Source: PWHW01 sp964435025
Lineage (GTDB): Bacteria > Patescibacteriota > Minisyncoccia > Minisyncoccales > PWPS01
Reading direction: 5' to 3'
DNA length: 64,000 nucleotides
Assembly (NCBI GenBank): GCA_964435025.1
Contig: CAYSXL010000001.1
Span: 1 to 64,000 of the forward strand
The notes under the pieces were generated by a model. That model was not told the origin of the DNA. It searched no databases and saw nothing but the letters and a program-made list of their open reading frames with translations. Below are positions 32,422 through 40,722 of this stretch, one piece after another; the stretch's first letter is position 1, and each line of letters begins with the position of its first letter. A program made the translations under genes and the position numbers.

Positions 32422-33032
32422 AAATAGATTCGAAAAAAAAGAATAAATTTATAAGTATCACAAGAAGTTATTTCCCGCTTTCTTTGCTATTATTTTTTTG
32501 CTTCTTTCTTTTCGGAGTACTGTTTTCGAGCTTGTATCCGGCCTTAGCCGGAAAAGGGTTTAAAGAGATACAGGAAGCACTGTCATTGCTTTTTAATTTG
32601 GGGCCGATCGAGATGGCCTTGTTCATTTTTTTTAATAATTCAATAAAAATATTGATAGCCATTCTTCTTGGCGTTCTTTTTGCTGTTCCTACGATTTTCT
32701 TTTTAATCTTAAACGGTTGGGCTTTGGGATATGTATCCGGCCTGATATATCCCGACATAGGGTTAACAGGTCTTTTTTATTCGTTATTTTTTCACGGAAT
32801 TTTTGAACTAACAGCCCTTTTTATAGGAACATCTCTCGGTTTTTGGATAGGTGTTTCCATTTACCGTGAAATTAAAGAAAGGGGAGAAACGCTTAGCCAG
32901 AGCATAATGCTTACAATAAATATTTTTTTCCGGGAGAAAATAGCATTTGTCATGGACGTTTTCTTTTATGTAATCGTACCCCTTCTTGCGGTTGCCGCGG
33001 TTATTGAAACTTATCTAATATTTTTTTTATGA
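32418..33032 (+). CDS. SpoIIM-like (DUF95) membrane protein
   Basis: 204 residues with about five membrane segments. FIFFNNSIKILIAILLGVLF, LNGWALGYVSG and FHGIFELTALFIG are the conserved blocks of the SpoIIM/DUF95 family, present in many bacteria and archaea that never sporulate. In Bacillus SpoIIM recruits SpoIID/P at the engulfing septum; here a role in envelope organisation is possible, but nothing else of that system is present in the window. It is translationally coupled to the antiporter before and to pgeF after (four-base overlaps). Confidence 0.8.
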   Translation: MKIDSKKKNKFISITRSYFPLSLLLFFCFFLFGVLFSSLYPALAGKGFKEIQEALSLLFNLGPIEMALFIFFNNSIKILIAILLGVLFAVPTIFFLILNGWALGYVSGLIYPDIGLTGLFYSLFFHGIFELTALFIGTSLGFWIGVSIYREIKERGETLSQSIMLTINIFFREKIAFVMDVFFYVIVPLLAVAAVIETYLIFFL

Positions 33033-33661
33033 TAATATCGGAAAAAAAGGACGGACCGATGAACGGTAAAAAAAACAAAGACATCTTTCTAAAAAAGCAC
33101 GGCTCTGCCGGCAATAATTTAATTCTGGGAGAACAAGTACACGGGAAAAACATAGAAATTGTTGGCAAGTCACAAAGAGGGGAGACAATAAGAAGCACCG
33201 ACGGGCTCATTTCCGGCAGAGAATCTTTTTTTATAGGAGTGACTGTCGCGGATTGCATACCGATATCATTTTTTTCCAAAGAGGTATCCGGAATATTGCA
33301 CGTGGGCTGGAGAGGGCTAGAGAGAGGAATAATTGAGGAGGCTTTACAAAAAATAGTTTTGATGGGAGAAAGAGTTGAAAAAGTGTTTTTCGAGATCGGT
33401 CCTTCCATAGGGCCGTGCCATTTTGAGGTAGGAGATGATGTTGTAGAAAGATTCAAAGGGTACGAGAAGTTCTTGTACAGAGAAAAAGGGAAGAAGTTTC
33501 TGGATATAAAAAATATTGCCGGACAAAAACTAAAAAACGGAGGAGTAAAAAACCTTATGATTTCTGACAAATGCACATACTGTAATCCTGAAAGATATTA
33601 TTCATTTCGTAGAGATAAAAAATTAAAAAGCATGCTTGCTTTAAATTATCCGCTAAAGTAA
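33029..33661 (+). CDS. pgeF: Purine nucleoside phosphorylase / YfiH-type multicopper-like protein
   Basis: 210 residues. The conserved ligands appear in order: GEQVHG, TVADCIPI, LHVGWRGLERG, EIGPSIGPCHFEVG, and SDKCTYCNPERYYSFRR. These are the His and Cys residues of the YfiH/PgeF/LACC1 family, which cleaves purine nucleosides or edits misincorporated Ser in peptidoglycan precursors (PgeF). With many wall genes nearby, the peptidoglycan-editing role fits, but both are possible. It is a little shorter than usual (about 240) at the N-terminus. Confidence 0.88.
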   Translation: MIISEKKDGPMNGKKNKDIFLKKHGSAGNNLILGEQVHGKNIEIVGKSQRGETIRSTDGLISGRESFFIGVTVADCIPISFFSKEVSGILHVGWRGLERGIIEEALQKIVLMGERVEKVFFEIGPSIGPCHFEVGDDVVERFKGYEKFLYREKGKKFLDIKNIAGQKLKNGGVKNLMISDKCTYCNPERYYSFRRDKKLKSMLALNYPLK

Positions 33662-33668
33662 AAAAAAT

Positions 33669-34550
33669 ATGCAAAAAATAAAAAAAGCGGTGATTGCCGC
33701 CGCCGGATACGGAACAAGATTCTTGCCCGCGACAAAAACCCAACCCAAAGAAATGCTTCCTATTATTGATAAACCGATTATTCACTATCTGGTCGAGGAG
33801 GCCGTAAATTCGGGTATAGAAGATATTGTATTGGTTACTCGTTGTGGCCACACTTCTTTGGAGGACTATTTTGATTCTCATAGGGAGTTGGAGTCGGAGC
33901 TTGAAAGGAACGGAAAGATGGAAAGATTACGAAAAATAAAAGAAATTCCCAAGATGGCGAATTTTATTTATATGAGACAAAAAAATGATCTTCCCTACGG
34001 GAATGCGACACCGCTTCTTTCTGCGCTCTCTGTGATCGATTCCGGGGAACCTTTTGTATATATGTACGGAGATGATTTGACGATCTCCGATGTCCCCGTT
34101 ACAAAACAGCTTATCGAGGCGTACGAAAAGCAAAATCCGGAGGCCGTTATGGCGGTGCAAGAGGTTCCGAAAGAGGATGTTCATAAGTACGGAACGGTGC
34201 GATACAAGAAAGGAGGTAGTAGTAAATATGAGATTGAGGAGGCATGCGAAAAATTTCCTGCAGAAAAAGCGCCCTCCAGAATGGCGTCTTTCGGGAGATT
34301 TGTTTTTTCCCACGATGTTATAAAAGAGGCCACCAACACCCCCACGGGCAAGGACGGGGAGCTCTGGGTGATGGATATTTTGAATTCGCTGGCTAAGGGA
34401 GGAAAAAAGATTATAGCTCAACCCATTGAGGGAGAATGGCATACAACAGGAGATCCGCTAAATTACCTTAAAACCTCCTACAGATTTGCTTTGCTAAGAG
34501 ATGATATAAAAAACGAATTAAGAGAGTATTTAAAGAAAAACTACAATTAA
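33669..34550 (+). CDS. galU: UTP-glucose-1-phosphate uridylyltransferase
   Basis: 293 residues. AVIAAAGYGTRFLPATKTQPKEMLP is the nucleotidyltransferase signature (seen as AAGYGTRFLPATK then PKEMLP), followed by KPIIHYLVEEA, YGDDLT with the metal-binding Asp, and EGEWHTTGDPLNYL near the end. It makes UDP-glucose from UTP and glucose-1-phosphate. This is the donor expected by the GT3 glycogen synthase encoded at 6.4 kb and by surface glycan enzymes. It ends six bases from the convergent fmt gene. Confidence 0.93.
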   Translation: MQKIKKAVIAAAGYGTRFLPATKTQPKEMLPIIDKPIIHYLVEEAVNSGIEDIVLVTRCGHTSLEDYFDSHRELESELERNGKMERLRKIKEIPKMANFIYMRQKNDLPYGNATPLLSALSVIDSGEPFVYMYGDDLTISDVPVTKQLIEAYEKQNPEAVMAVQEVPKEDVHKYGTVRYKKGGSSKYEIEEACEKFPAEKAPSRMASFGRFVFSHDVIKEATNTPTGKDGELWVMDILNSLAKGGKKIIAQPIEGEWHTTGDPLNYLKTSYRFALLRDDIKNELREYLKKNYN

Positions 34551-34556
34551 ATATAT

Positions 34557-35486
34557 TTATGACAGCACGACACCCATGGAACTCATGTTTCCTTGCAGAA
34601 AATCTTTGGAGTTAGTGGATTGCTTGCCTTCGATCTGAAGACTTTTAATAAGGAGAAAATCTTTCCCCGTTTGTACGGCGATAGTATAGTTAGTGCCCAA
34701 ATAAACCTTACCCGGTTCTCCAAAGGGTCCGTTTCCCGTCTGTTCTTGAATGTCCGCGTCAAGAACTTTAAAGTATTTGTCTCCCATTTTACCAAAAGTA
34801 CCGGGCCACGGGTTTAACGCTCTTACCTTTCTTTCAATTTCCTTTGCGGATCTACTCCAATCTATTCTTCCGTCCTCTTTACTCAATATTTCGGTATAGG
34901 TTGCTTCTTCTTCATTTTGCTCCAAGGGGTTAATATTGTTATTAAGAATATCGCTTATATTCTTTGTGAGGAGCTTACCTCCTTCTTTGGCAAGCATCTC
35001 TTCAGCCTCCGGATAATTTATTTTTGAATGGAAAGGAAGTTCTTTTTTTGCCAGTATTGATCCCGTGTCAACACTTTCATCCATTAAGAAAAGGGTAATA
35101 CCGCTTTCTTCTTCTCCGTTTAATATTGCGCTTTGGATGGGGGTCGGACCCCGATACTTTGGGAGAAGAGAAGGGTGTAGATTGACAAATTTTGAGAGTT
35201 TAAGTGTTAGAGGAGAAACAATTATTCCGAAAGATGCGACAATTACCGCATCAGGGTTCTCTTTTTCGACTTCAGCGTGAAGTTCTTCTTTATTTTTTGT
35301 TTCCCGTGTTTCGATATTGTTTTCTTCGGCCAATTTTTCTATTTCTACGGATTTTCTATTTTTCTCTCTCTTCGTCCTTTTGTCGGGGGTTGTTAAAACA
35401 AGGTACGGTTTTAAATTACCTTCCAAAATGGTTTTAAGAGCCGAAAGCGCGAATTTTCCGTTACCTGCAAAAATTATTTTTGACAT
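34557..35486 (-). CDS. fmt: Methionyl-tRNA formyltransferase
   Basis: 309 residues. The formyl-transferase domain shows KIIFAGNGKFALSALK, ASFGIIVS, the signature VNLHPSLLPKYRGPTPIQ with catalytic Asn-His, and ITLFLMDESVDTGSIL with the catalytic Asp. The C-terminal OB domain (RALNPWPGTFG) follows. It formylates initiator Met-tRNA. The ATG at 35486 is preferred; a longer frame upstream would add 30 residues with no similarity to Fmt. The last residues are low in conservation. Confidence 0.92.
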   Translation of the reverse strand: MSKIIFAGNGKFALSALKTILEGNLKPYLVLTTPDKRTKREKNRKSVEIEKLAEENNIETRETKNKEELHAEVEKENPDAVIVASFGIIVSPLTLKLSKFVNLHPSLLPKYRGPTPIQSAILNGEEESGITLFLMDESVDTGSILAKKELPFHSKINYPEAEEMLAKEGGKLLTKNISDILNNNINPLEQNEEEATYTEILSKEDGRIDWSRSAKEIERKVRALNPWPGTFGKMGDKYFKVLDADIQEQTGNGPFGEPGKVYLGTNYTIAVQTGKDFLLIKSLQIEGKQSTNSKDFLQGNMSSMGVVLS

Positions 35487-35508
35487 AGGAAAGTTATACG
35501 AATTTACT

Positions 35509-36249
35509 TTAATATTCCTCCTTCCATTCGATGTCCTCCTCTTTTCCGGCAAATTCAAGCCAATCGCCGGTTTCACGACTAATAACGAACCACTTCCTTT
35601 TTGTTTTTGACCAGACCATGGGATCGCCGCGAAAATAGGGTTTGTTCTTTTTTTCTTTGGGCTTTAAATTTTCAATTTCCGGCCATTTCTTGAAGACCGT
35701 TTCAATGGCGTAATCAAGATTTCTTGATTTTGCCCAAAGAGCTACTTTGTCCATGGCTTTTTTGGCCTCTTGTACTGATCCGGTAAGTTCTAAAAGGTCT
35801 TTCGCCGGCTTTGTATATCGTGAATAAATGATCTTTCTTTTTTTTGTATCCTTTTTTATCTCTTCAAGTGAAAAACCCTTCGTCTTAAAGTAGTGGTTAA
35901 CTATTTTTTGAATATCCGTTTCAGCATTATTTTGGGGCAAAGGAGGAACGATACCCTTATCTTCCAGATATTCTAACAAATCATGAACAGTTTTCAAATG
36001 CTTTTTTATAGCGGCGTCTTTCACTTGTTGGTTTTGGAGGTGTTTGCGGTATTTCTGAATGTGTTTTTTTTCAAGTTGTTCTGGAAAGATGTCTTGTATC
36101 TGCTCTTTTATAAGCCATTGTTTGAAGAACTCGAGACTTCTTTCTCTTTCTCTTATTCCCGATAAAGCAAACCCTTTCTTTTCCTTGTCCAAAAGAAAAG
36201 AGGGGAAGTAGGCGATTAACGTATTGTCTCTTTTTACTTTTTCCGACAT
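35509..36249 (-). CDS. Phage-integrase-like N-terminal (SAM-like) domain protein without catalytic domain
   Basis: 246 residues. Residues about 25-100 (RERERSLEFFKQWLI ... YRKHLQNQQVKDAAIKKHL) resemble the DNA-binding SAM-like core-binding domain of tyrosine recombinases; compare KTQETYSRFLKSFLVWL of the intact enzyme at 49882. No R-K-H-R-H-Y catalytic domain follows. Instead there is a helical stretch (KDLLELTGSVQEAKKAMDKVALWAKSR) and a C-terminal part with several Trp residues (KPYFRGDPMVW, KWFVISRETGDWLEFAG) that I do not recognise. It may be a DNA-binding accessory factor rather than a remnant, because the frame is intact and the tail looks folded. It is transcribed with the small gene just upstream. 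Confidence 0.6.
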   Translation of the reverse strand: MSEKVKRDNTLIAYFPSFLLDKEKKGFALSGIRERERSLEFFKQWLIKEQIQDIFPEQLEKKHIQKYRKHLQNQQVKDAAIKKHLKTVHDLLEYLEDKGIVPPLPQNNAETDIQKIVNHYFKTKGFSLEEIKKDTKKRKIIYSRYTKPAKDLLELTGSVQEAKKAMDKVALWAKSRNLDYAIETVFKKWPEIENLKPKEKKNKPYFRGDPMVWSKTKRKWFVISRETGDWLEFAGKEEDIEWKEEY

Positions 36250-36253
36250 GTTC

Positions 36254-36538
36254 TTAAAGCAATGATTTTATCTTTTCCGCTTCTTCTTCTACCGGACGGC
36301 CATCGTATTCGGCTCCGTGGTCCGGTGAGGATTCGTACTTTGGTGCTTTTTGGTCCAAATGAAGGTATAATATCTTTTTCTTGCTGTCGTAATAAATATG
36401 AAACCGGGGATATTTATCCCCTGAAAGGGCTCTCGAAAACGACGCCCTATCCTCTCGTTGATGCTTGTCAAGATGATAGCCCGCCTTTCTCAATAAGTTG
36501 TAGATGTTACCATCAAAGTTGTTTAAGTGTATTTTCAT
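36254..36538 (-). CDS. Small hypothetical protein, 94 aa
   Basis: 94 soluble residues. NIYNLLRKAGYH, SFSRALSGDKYPRFHIYYD, KKILYLHLDQKAPKY and DHGAEYDGRPVEEE give a mixed alpha/beta pattern with many aromatic and His residues, which looks like a conserved fold. I recall similar unnamed proteins in Parcubacteria, but cannot name the family. It begins the minus-strand pair with the integrase-N-like gene, whose start follows four bases later. Confidence 0.65.
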   Translation of the reverse strand: MKIHLNNFDGNIYNLLRKAGYHLDKHQREDRASFSRALSGDKYPRFHIYYDSKKKILYLHLDQKAPKYESSPDHGAEYDGRPVEEEAEKIKSLL

Positions 36539-36562
36539 ATGAACATCATTTTAGCATAAATC

Positions 36563-36591
36563 TTGTCTATTGTCTTTTATTTTGCCATAAT
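36563..36591 (+). promoter_or_regulatory. Promoter giving a predicted leaderless thpR mRNA
   Basis: TTGTCT, exactly 17 bases, CATAAT, then eight bases to the thpR ATG at 36600. No Shine-Dalgarno sequence fits in that space. Confidence 0.65.
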
Positions 36592-36599
36592 CGACATAT

Positions 36600-37172
36600 A
36601 TGATAAAACGTATCTTCTTTGCTGTAAACTTACCCCTGGAAGCAAAAGAGGCGCTCGGGTCAATCCGGGAAGAGTTGAGAGGTGCTTTCGATGAAAGGGC
36701 CGTAAAATGGGTGAGAGAAGATAATTTACACGTAACTCTTTTATTTCTCGGGGCGGTGAGAGAAGAAAAGATAGAGCACTTGCAAAGAGAAATAGAGAAA
36801 ATAAAAATGGAAAAGTTTCCGATTTCTCTGGACAAAGTGACCTATAATTCTCCGGATAAGAGAGATGCAAAAATAATTTGGGCGCAAGGAAAAAGTAGGG
36901 GGCTTTCCGAGCTAAAAGAAAAGATTGAAAAGAGATTAATGGATTCTCTTTTCTTTAATCGTTTATCTGATACGAGGCAATTTTTCCCGCATGTTACTTT
37001 AGGGAGAATACGAAAATGGGAATTTAAAAAAATGTCACTTTCCGGCATACCGGAGATAAACGAAGATGTGGAGATAAATTTTTCCGTCAAGTCTTTCGTA
37101 CTCTTGGAAAGCAAACTAAAAAAAGAGGGACCCGAATATAAATTAATTAAGGAGTTTAAGTTGCATGAGTAA
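36600..37172 (+). CDS. thpR: RNA 2',3'-cyclic phosphodiesterase (LigT-like)
   Basis: 190 residues of the 2H phosphoesterase superfamily. The two catalytic motifs are NLHVTLLFLG (about 43-52) and FFPHVTLGRIRKW (about 128-140). FFAVNLPLEAKEAL is the typical ThpR beginning. It hydrolyses 2',3'-cyclic phosphates at RNA ends. Its stop overlaps the murC start, which provides coupling into the wall gene. Confidence 0.88.
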   Translation: MIKRIFFAVNLPLEAKEALGSIREELRGAFDERAVKWVREDNLHVTLLFLGAVREEKIEHLQREIEKIKMEKFPISLDKVTYNSPDKRDAKIIWAQGKSRGLSELKEKIEKRLMDSLFFNRLSDTRQFFPHVTLGRIRKWEFKKMSLSGIPEINEDVEINFSVKSFVLLESKLKKEGPEYKLIKEFKLHE

Positions 37173-38475
37173 AAAAATTCACTTTGTAGGAATAGGGGGT
37201 ATAGGAGTGTCTTCACTGGCAAGGCATTATCTCGAAACGGGAAACGATGTTAGAGGCTCGGACGTAAATCCTTCAGAGGAGTTAGAAAAAGAGGGCGCTA
37301 TTATTTTTAAGGGGCATAGTGAAAATAATGTTTCCGCGGAGACAGATGTTTTAATTCACAGCTCTGCCGTATCTTTGAATAATCCGGAGGTTCAAAAAGC
37401 AAAAAAACTTGGAATCAAGATACAAAGCTATCCCGAGGCGCTTGGTGAGGTTACTCGGAATTATTTTACAATCGCGGTTTCCGGAACGCACGGCAAAAGT
37501 ACAACAACAGGGATGCTTGCTCTTATCTTAATTAAAGGAGGTCTTGACCCAACAGTGATTATCGGTACGAAAATGAAAGAATTTGGCAATAGAAATTACA
37601 GGAAGGGTCGTTCCGAGTACCTTCTCATCGAAGCTGACGAGCACAAAGGTGCGTTTCTTAATTATTTCCCGAAAGTTGCTGTTATCAATAATATAGAAGA
37701 AGATCACCTTGACTATTATAAGGACATTGAAGACATTCTTTCAACTTTCGGGAAATATATAGAAGCGAATTTAAGTGATGGAACACTTATCATAAACACG
37801 GACGACGAAAACAGCAGAAAAGTCAAGGAGAGAATTACAAAAGAGAATGTTATCGGTTATTCTCTTCAGGAAGAGGATGCAAAAAGCATAGAGCTATCCG
37901 TTCCGGGAAAGCATAATCTGGGGAATGCCCTTGCCGCACTCAAAGTAGGGGACCATCTGGGCATAAAAAAAGGGAAAACTCTTCAAGCGCTAAAGGAGTT
38001 TAAGGGAACATGGAGAAGGTTTGACGAAAAGGATGTAATACTTAGGAACGGAAAAAGCGTAAGGATAATAAATGATTATGCACATCACCCGACCGCTATA
38101 AAAGCCACACTGGAAGCGGTTAAGGAAAAATATCCCAAAAAAAAGGTTGTTGCCGTATTCCAGCCCCACCAATATGAAAGAACTTACAGTTTGTTCGCGG
38201 GTTTTAAAAAAGTACTCAGGCAAGCTTCTACCGATAAGCTTATTATCACCGATATTTATACGGTCAAAGGAAGAGAATCCGAGGAAATTATGCGCAAGGT
38301 AAGCGCGGAAAAACTTGTAGAGGAAGTGGGTAAAGCCGTTTATACGGGAGATTTGGAAGCAACCGGGGAATACCTTCTTAAAAATTTGCATGGGAAAGAA
38401 ATTTTGGTTATAATGGGTGCAGGCGATGTATATGATTTAGGGGGATACATCGAAAAGGTCCGTAATAACAGTTAA
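37165..38475 (+). CDS. murC: UDP-N-acetylmuramate-L-alanine ligase
   Basis: 436 residues. The Rossmann start is HFVGIGGIGVSSLA, the ATP loop VSGTHGKSTTTGML, then IEADEHKG, NNIEEDHLDYY, the middle-domain end INDYAHHPTAI, and FQPHQYERT and VIMGAGDVYDLG at the C-terminus. All are MurC-specific. It adds L-Ala to UDP-MurNAc. AAGGAG lies 12 bases before the ATG, a long but possible Shine-Dalgarno distance. It is the first of the wall genes in this region; murE and murF are not in the window. Confidence 0.95.
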   Translation: MSKKIHFVGIGGIGVSSLARHYLETGNDVRGSDVNPSEELEKEGAIIFKGHSENNVSAETDVLIHSSAVSLNNPEVQKAKKLGIKIQSYPEALGEVTRNYFTIAVSGTHGKSTTTGMLALILIKGGLDPTVIIGTKMKEFGNRNYRKGRSEYLLIEADEHKGAFLNYFPKVAVINNIEEDHLDYYKDIEDILSTFGKYIEANLSDGTLIINTDDENSRKVKERITKENVIGYSLQEEDAKSIELSVPGKHNLGNALAALKVGDHLGIKKGKTLQALKEFKGTWRRFDEKDVILRNGKSVRIINDYAHHPTAIKATLEAVKEKYPKKKVVAVFQPHQYERTYSLFAGFKKVLRQASTDKLIITDIYTVKGRESEEIMRKVSAEKLVEEVGKAVYTGDLEATGEYLLKNLHGKEILVIMGAGDVYDLGGYIEKVRNNS

Positions 38476-38490
38476 AAATAAAATTTTATT

Positions 38491-38889
38491 ATGCCTGATA
38501 ATTGGTTAATGATATTGGCAATTGTGGGAGGTGCTGTAATTGTGTGGTACATGATGCAACTCCAGAGAGAAAGGAAAGAAGGCAAAAAAGAGCCGGAGGA
38601 AGAGAAAGAGGAACTTACAAAGGAAGATGACAATGTCAAGGAAAAAGAAGAAGAGGCCGTTTCCGAAGGAAGCACAGAAGAAGAGAAAGGAGAGGAAGTT
38701 AAAGAAGGAGGAGTAGAAGAAGAGGAAGTTGAAGAAGAGGAAGTTGAAAAAGAAGAAGTTGAAGAAGAAGAAGGATTAGAAGAGGAGGAAGAGAAGAAAG
38801 AAGAAGGAGATGAAGAGCGCGCAATGCATGAAGAGGAAGCAGGAGATGTAGAGGATGAAAAAAGCGAAGAAGATGAAGACGATTTTTAA
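38491..38889 (+). CDS. Single-pass membrane protein with Glu-rich tail
   Basis: 132 residues: a short N-terminus, one membrane helix (WLMILAIVGGAVIVWYMM, about 5-22), a basic stop-transfer segment (QRERKEGKK), and about 95 residues dominated by Glu. The basic stretch follows the helix, so by the positive-inside rule the acidic tail is probably cytoplasmic, the opposite of 11304-11582. No family is recognised. It is 15 bases after murC and closes with a strong terminator, so it is probably co-transcribed with murC. Confidence 0.6.
   Translation: MPDNWLMILAIVGGAVIVWYMMQLQRERKEGKKEPEEEKEELTKEDDNVKEKEEEAVSEGSTEEEKGEEVKEGGVEEEEVEEEEVEKEEVEEEEGLEEEEEKKEEGDEERAMHEEEAGDVEDEKSEEDEDDF
38725..38769 (+). 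repeat. 15-bp tandem repeat in the acidic tail
   Basis: Three imperfect 15-bp units of GAAGTTGAAGAAGAG, encoding EVEEE/EVEKE-type pentads. Slippage could change tail length between strains. Confidence 0.7.
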
Positions 38890-38905
38890 GAAACACAAAA
38901 GAGAG

Positions 38906-38948
38906 AAAGAAATCGCCGACCCAAATGCCGGCGATTTCTTTTGTTTTT
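38906..38948 (+). terminator. Strong rho-independent terminator
   Basis: Perfect 13-bp stem AAAGAAATCGCCG / CGGCGATTTCTTT with a 10-base loop and a T-rich tail. It separates the murC unit from tig. Confidence 0.88.
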
Positions 38949-38975
38949 GCAAGCATACTTTTTCAGTGATAAAAT
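38947..38975 (+). promoter_or_regulatory. Promoter for tig
   Basis: TTGCAA, 17 bases, TAAAAT. The leader to ATG 39003 would be about 21 bases and has no Shine-Dalgarno sequence. Confidence 0.65.
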
Positions 38976-39002
38976 AAAAAGTGTAAATTAAGAATAATAA
39001 TT

Positions 39003-40304
39003 ATGGATGTAAAAATTAACGACGTATCAGAGACAAAAAAAGAACTGGAAGTCACTCTTTCTCCTGAAGAGGTGGAAAAGTACGTAGATAAAGCCGCGGA
39101 AAAATTTTCTTCCGAGATGAATATTAAGGGATTCCGACCCGGAAGTGCTCCCAGGGAAGTGGTTGAAAATACCATGGGAAAAGAAAAGCTTTACGAAGAA
39201 GCCGCAAGAGAGGCTATCCAGGAAACTTATCCCAAGGTGGTGGAAGAAAATAATCTTTACGCCATATCCAGTCCTCATGTGGATATTATTAAGTGTGCTC
39301 CCGGGAACGAGGTTGTTTATAAGGCAACAGTTTATGTTATGCCCGACATTAAACTTCCCGATTATCGCAAGATTGCCCAGGATACGGTGAAAAAGGAGAA
39401 AAAAGACGTGGAAGTGGAAGATAAGGAAATAGAAAATACATTGGAACGGATAAGGGAAGATAAAGCAAAACTACAAAAGGTGGAAAGGGAGGCAAAAAAT
39501 GGGGATGCGGTAACAATTAATTTCGAAAGTGTTATTGGAGGCCAAGAAGATAAGAAAATAGAAGAAAAGGATTTTAAGGTTAACCTTGGGAAAAACGAAC
39601 TTGCTATGCTTCAGGGATTCGAGGATAATTTGATTGGCATGAAAGAGGGAGAGGAAAAAAGTTTTTCCATTCAAATGCCCAATATGCAGGAGGGAGAAGG
39701 GAGCGGAGAACAGAAAATGGACTTTACTGTTGAAATGGTTTCGGTCATGGAAAAAGAACTCCCGGAGCTCGATGACGAGCTTGCTAAGTCTATGCCCAAT
39801 ATCGAAAATCTTGAGCAACTAAAGGAGAAAATAAAAGAGGGAGTAAAAGGAGAGAAGGAGGCTAAAGAAGATGAGAGAGTTAAGGTCAAAGTACTTGAAA
39901 ACATCAAAAAAGAAACGTCTTTTGAGATACCCGATGTTCTTGTTGAGAAGGAGCTTGACAATATGATAGAAAATACAAAAAGCCAGCTTACAAAGAGAGG
40001 GGGAACCTTTGAAGATTATTTAAAAGAGATTGGAAAGTCTCAAGAAGAGCTTCGGGAAGAGTGGAGAGAAAAGGCAAAAGAAAATGTAGGTTACGCCCTT
40101 ATTTTACATACTGTAAGCCAAAAGGAACAGATTGAGGTAAAACCCGAGGAGATAGAAGCCGAAATAAATAAGCATTTTCAGACAACCGGGAGGAATAAAC
40201 AAGAAGAAAAGGAAGAAAGCCTAGAGAGGATGAGATCATATGTTCATGACGTTATCAAAAACCAAAAAGTGTTCCGTGTTCTTTCGATTGAAAATGATTC
40301 TTAA
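39003..40304 (+). CDS. tig: Trigger factor chaperone
   Basis: 433 residues, standard length. The ribosome-binding loop NIKGFRPGSAPREVV (Phe-Arg of the GFRxGxxP signature) lies near residues 38-52. A PPIase-like domain (GDAVTINFES ... GFEDNLIGMKEGEEKSF) and the helical C-terminal arms follow. It binds nascent chains at the ribosome exit, near L23/L29. It has its own promoter between two strong signals and is followed by a promoter inside its 3' end for the receiver gene. Confidence 0.93.
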   Translation: MDVKINDVSETKKELEVTLSPEEVEKYVDKAAEKFSSEMNIKGFRPGSAPREVVENTMGKEKLYEEAAREAIQETYPKVVEENNLYAISSPHVDIIKCAPGNEVVYKATVYVMPDIKLPDYRKIAQDTVKKEKKDVEVEDKEIENTLERIREDKAKLQKVEREAKNGDAVTINFESVIGGQEDKKIEEKDFKVNLGKNELAMLQGFEDNLIGMKEGEEKSFSIQMPNMQEGEGSGEQKMDFTVEMVSVMEKELPELDDELAKSMPNIENLEQLKEKIKEGVKGEKEAKEDERVKVKVLENIKKETSFEIPDVLVEKELDNMIENTKSQLTKRGGTFEDYLKEIGKSQEELREEWREKAKENVGYALILHTVSQKEQIEVKPEEIEAEINKHFQTTGRNKQEEKEESLERMRSYVHDVIKNQKVFRVLSIENDS

Positions 40305-40316
40305 ATGAAGTAGAAT
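40288..40316 (+). promoter_or_regulatory. Promoter for the receiver-domain gene
   Basis: TTGAAA, 17 bases, TAGAAT, overlapping the end of tig. The predicted leader is about 27 bases. Confidence 0.6.
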
Positions 40317-40349
40317 AGAGAAATATTTTCATCATTTAATATAAAAAAA

Positions 40350-40718
40350 ATGAAAAAAATTCTTATTATTGAAGACGAAAAGATGCTCGCGGAAATGTAC
40401 AAGGATAAGTTTGTGCAAGAGGGGTTTGATGTTTATTGCGAGATTGATGCTGAAGAGGGGATGAAGCGAGCGAAAGAAATCAGGCCCGATCTTATTATTC
40501 TTGACATTCTTCTTCCTCAGGCATCGGGAACCGATTTCTTGGAGAAGTTGCGTAGTGATGAAGAAATAAGCGCAACCAAGGTGATTGCTTATTCAAATTA
40601 CGATGATGCCGAGTCCAAAGAAAAAGCAAAAAAACTCGGAGCGAAAGAATATCTCATTAAAACAAATTATACTCCCAAAGAGGTCTTAGATATAGTAAAC
40701 AGGCACCTGGAAGAATAA
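40350..40718 (+). CDS. Single-domain response regulator (CheY-like receiver)
   Basis: 122 residues, receiver domain only. Acidic pocket Glu8/Asp9, phospho-acceptor Asp52 in LIILDILLP, Ser82 at the switch position in VIAYSNYDD, and Lys104 in EYLIKTN. With no output domain it must act by protein contact or pass phosphate onward. No kinase is adjacent; the PAS kinase encoded at 15.3 kb is a candidate partner. It is four bases from aspS. Confidence 0.9.
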   Translation: MKKILIIEDEKMLAEMYKDKFVQEGFDVYCEIDAEEGMKRAKEIRPDLIILDILLPQASGTDFLEKLRSDEEISATKVIAYSNYDDAESKEKAKKLGAKEYLIKTNYTPKEVLDIVNRHLEE

Positions 40719-40722
40719 AAAC

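Noticed and set aside
11675..33032. Sporulation genes (GerMN and SpoIIM names)
   Set aside because: These families are common in non-sporulating bacteria; no sigma factors, SpoIID, SpoIIIA or coat genes are present.
35487..35576. 30-residue N-terminal extension of Fmt
   Set aside because: It would overlap the integrase-N-like gene end and has no similarity to Fmt; the internal ATG gives the standard start.
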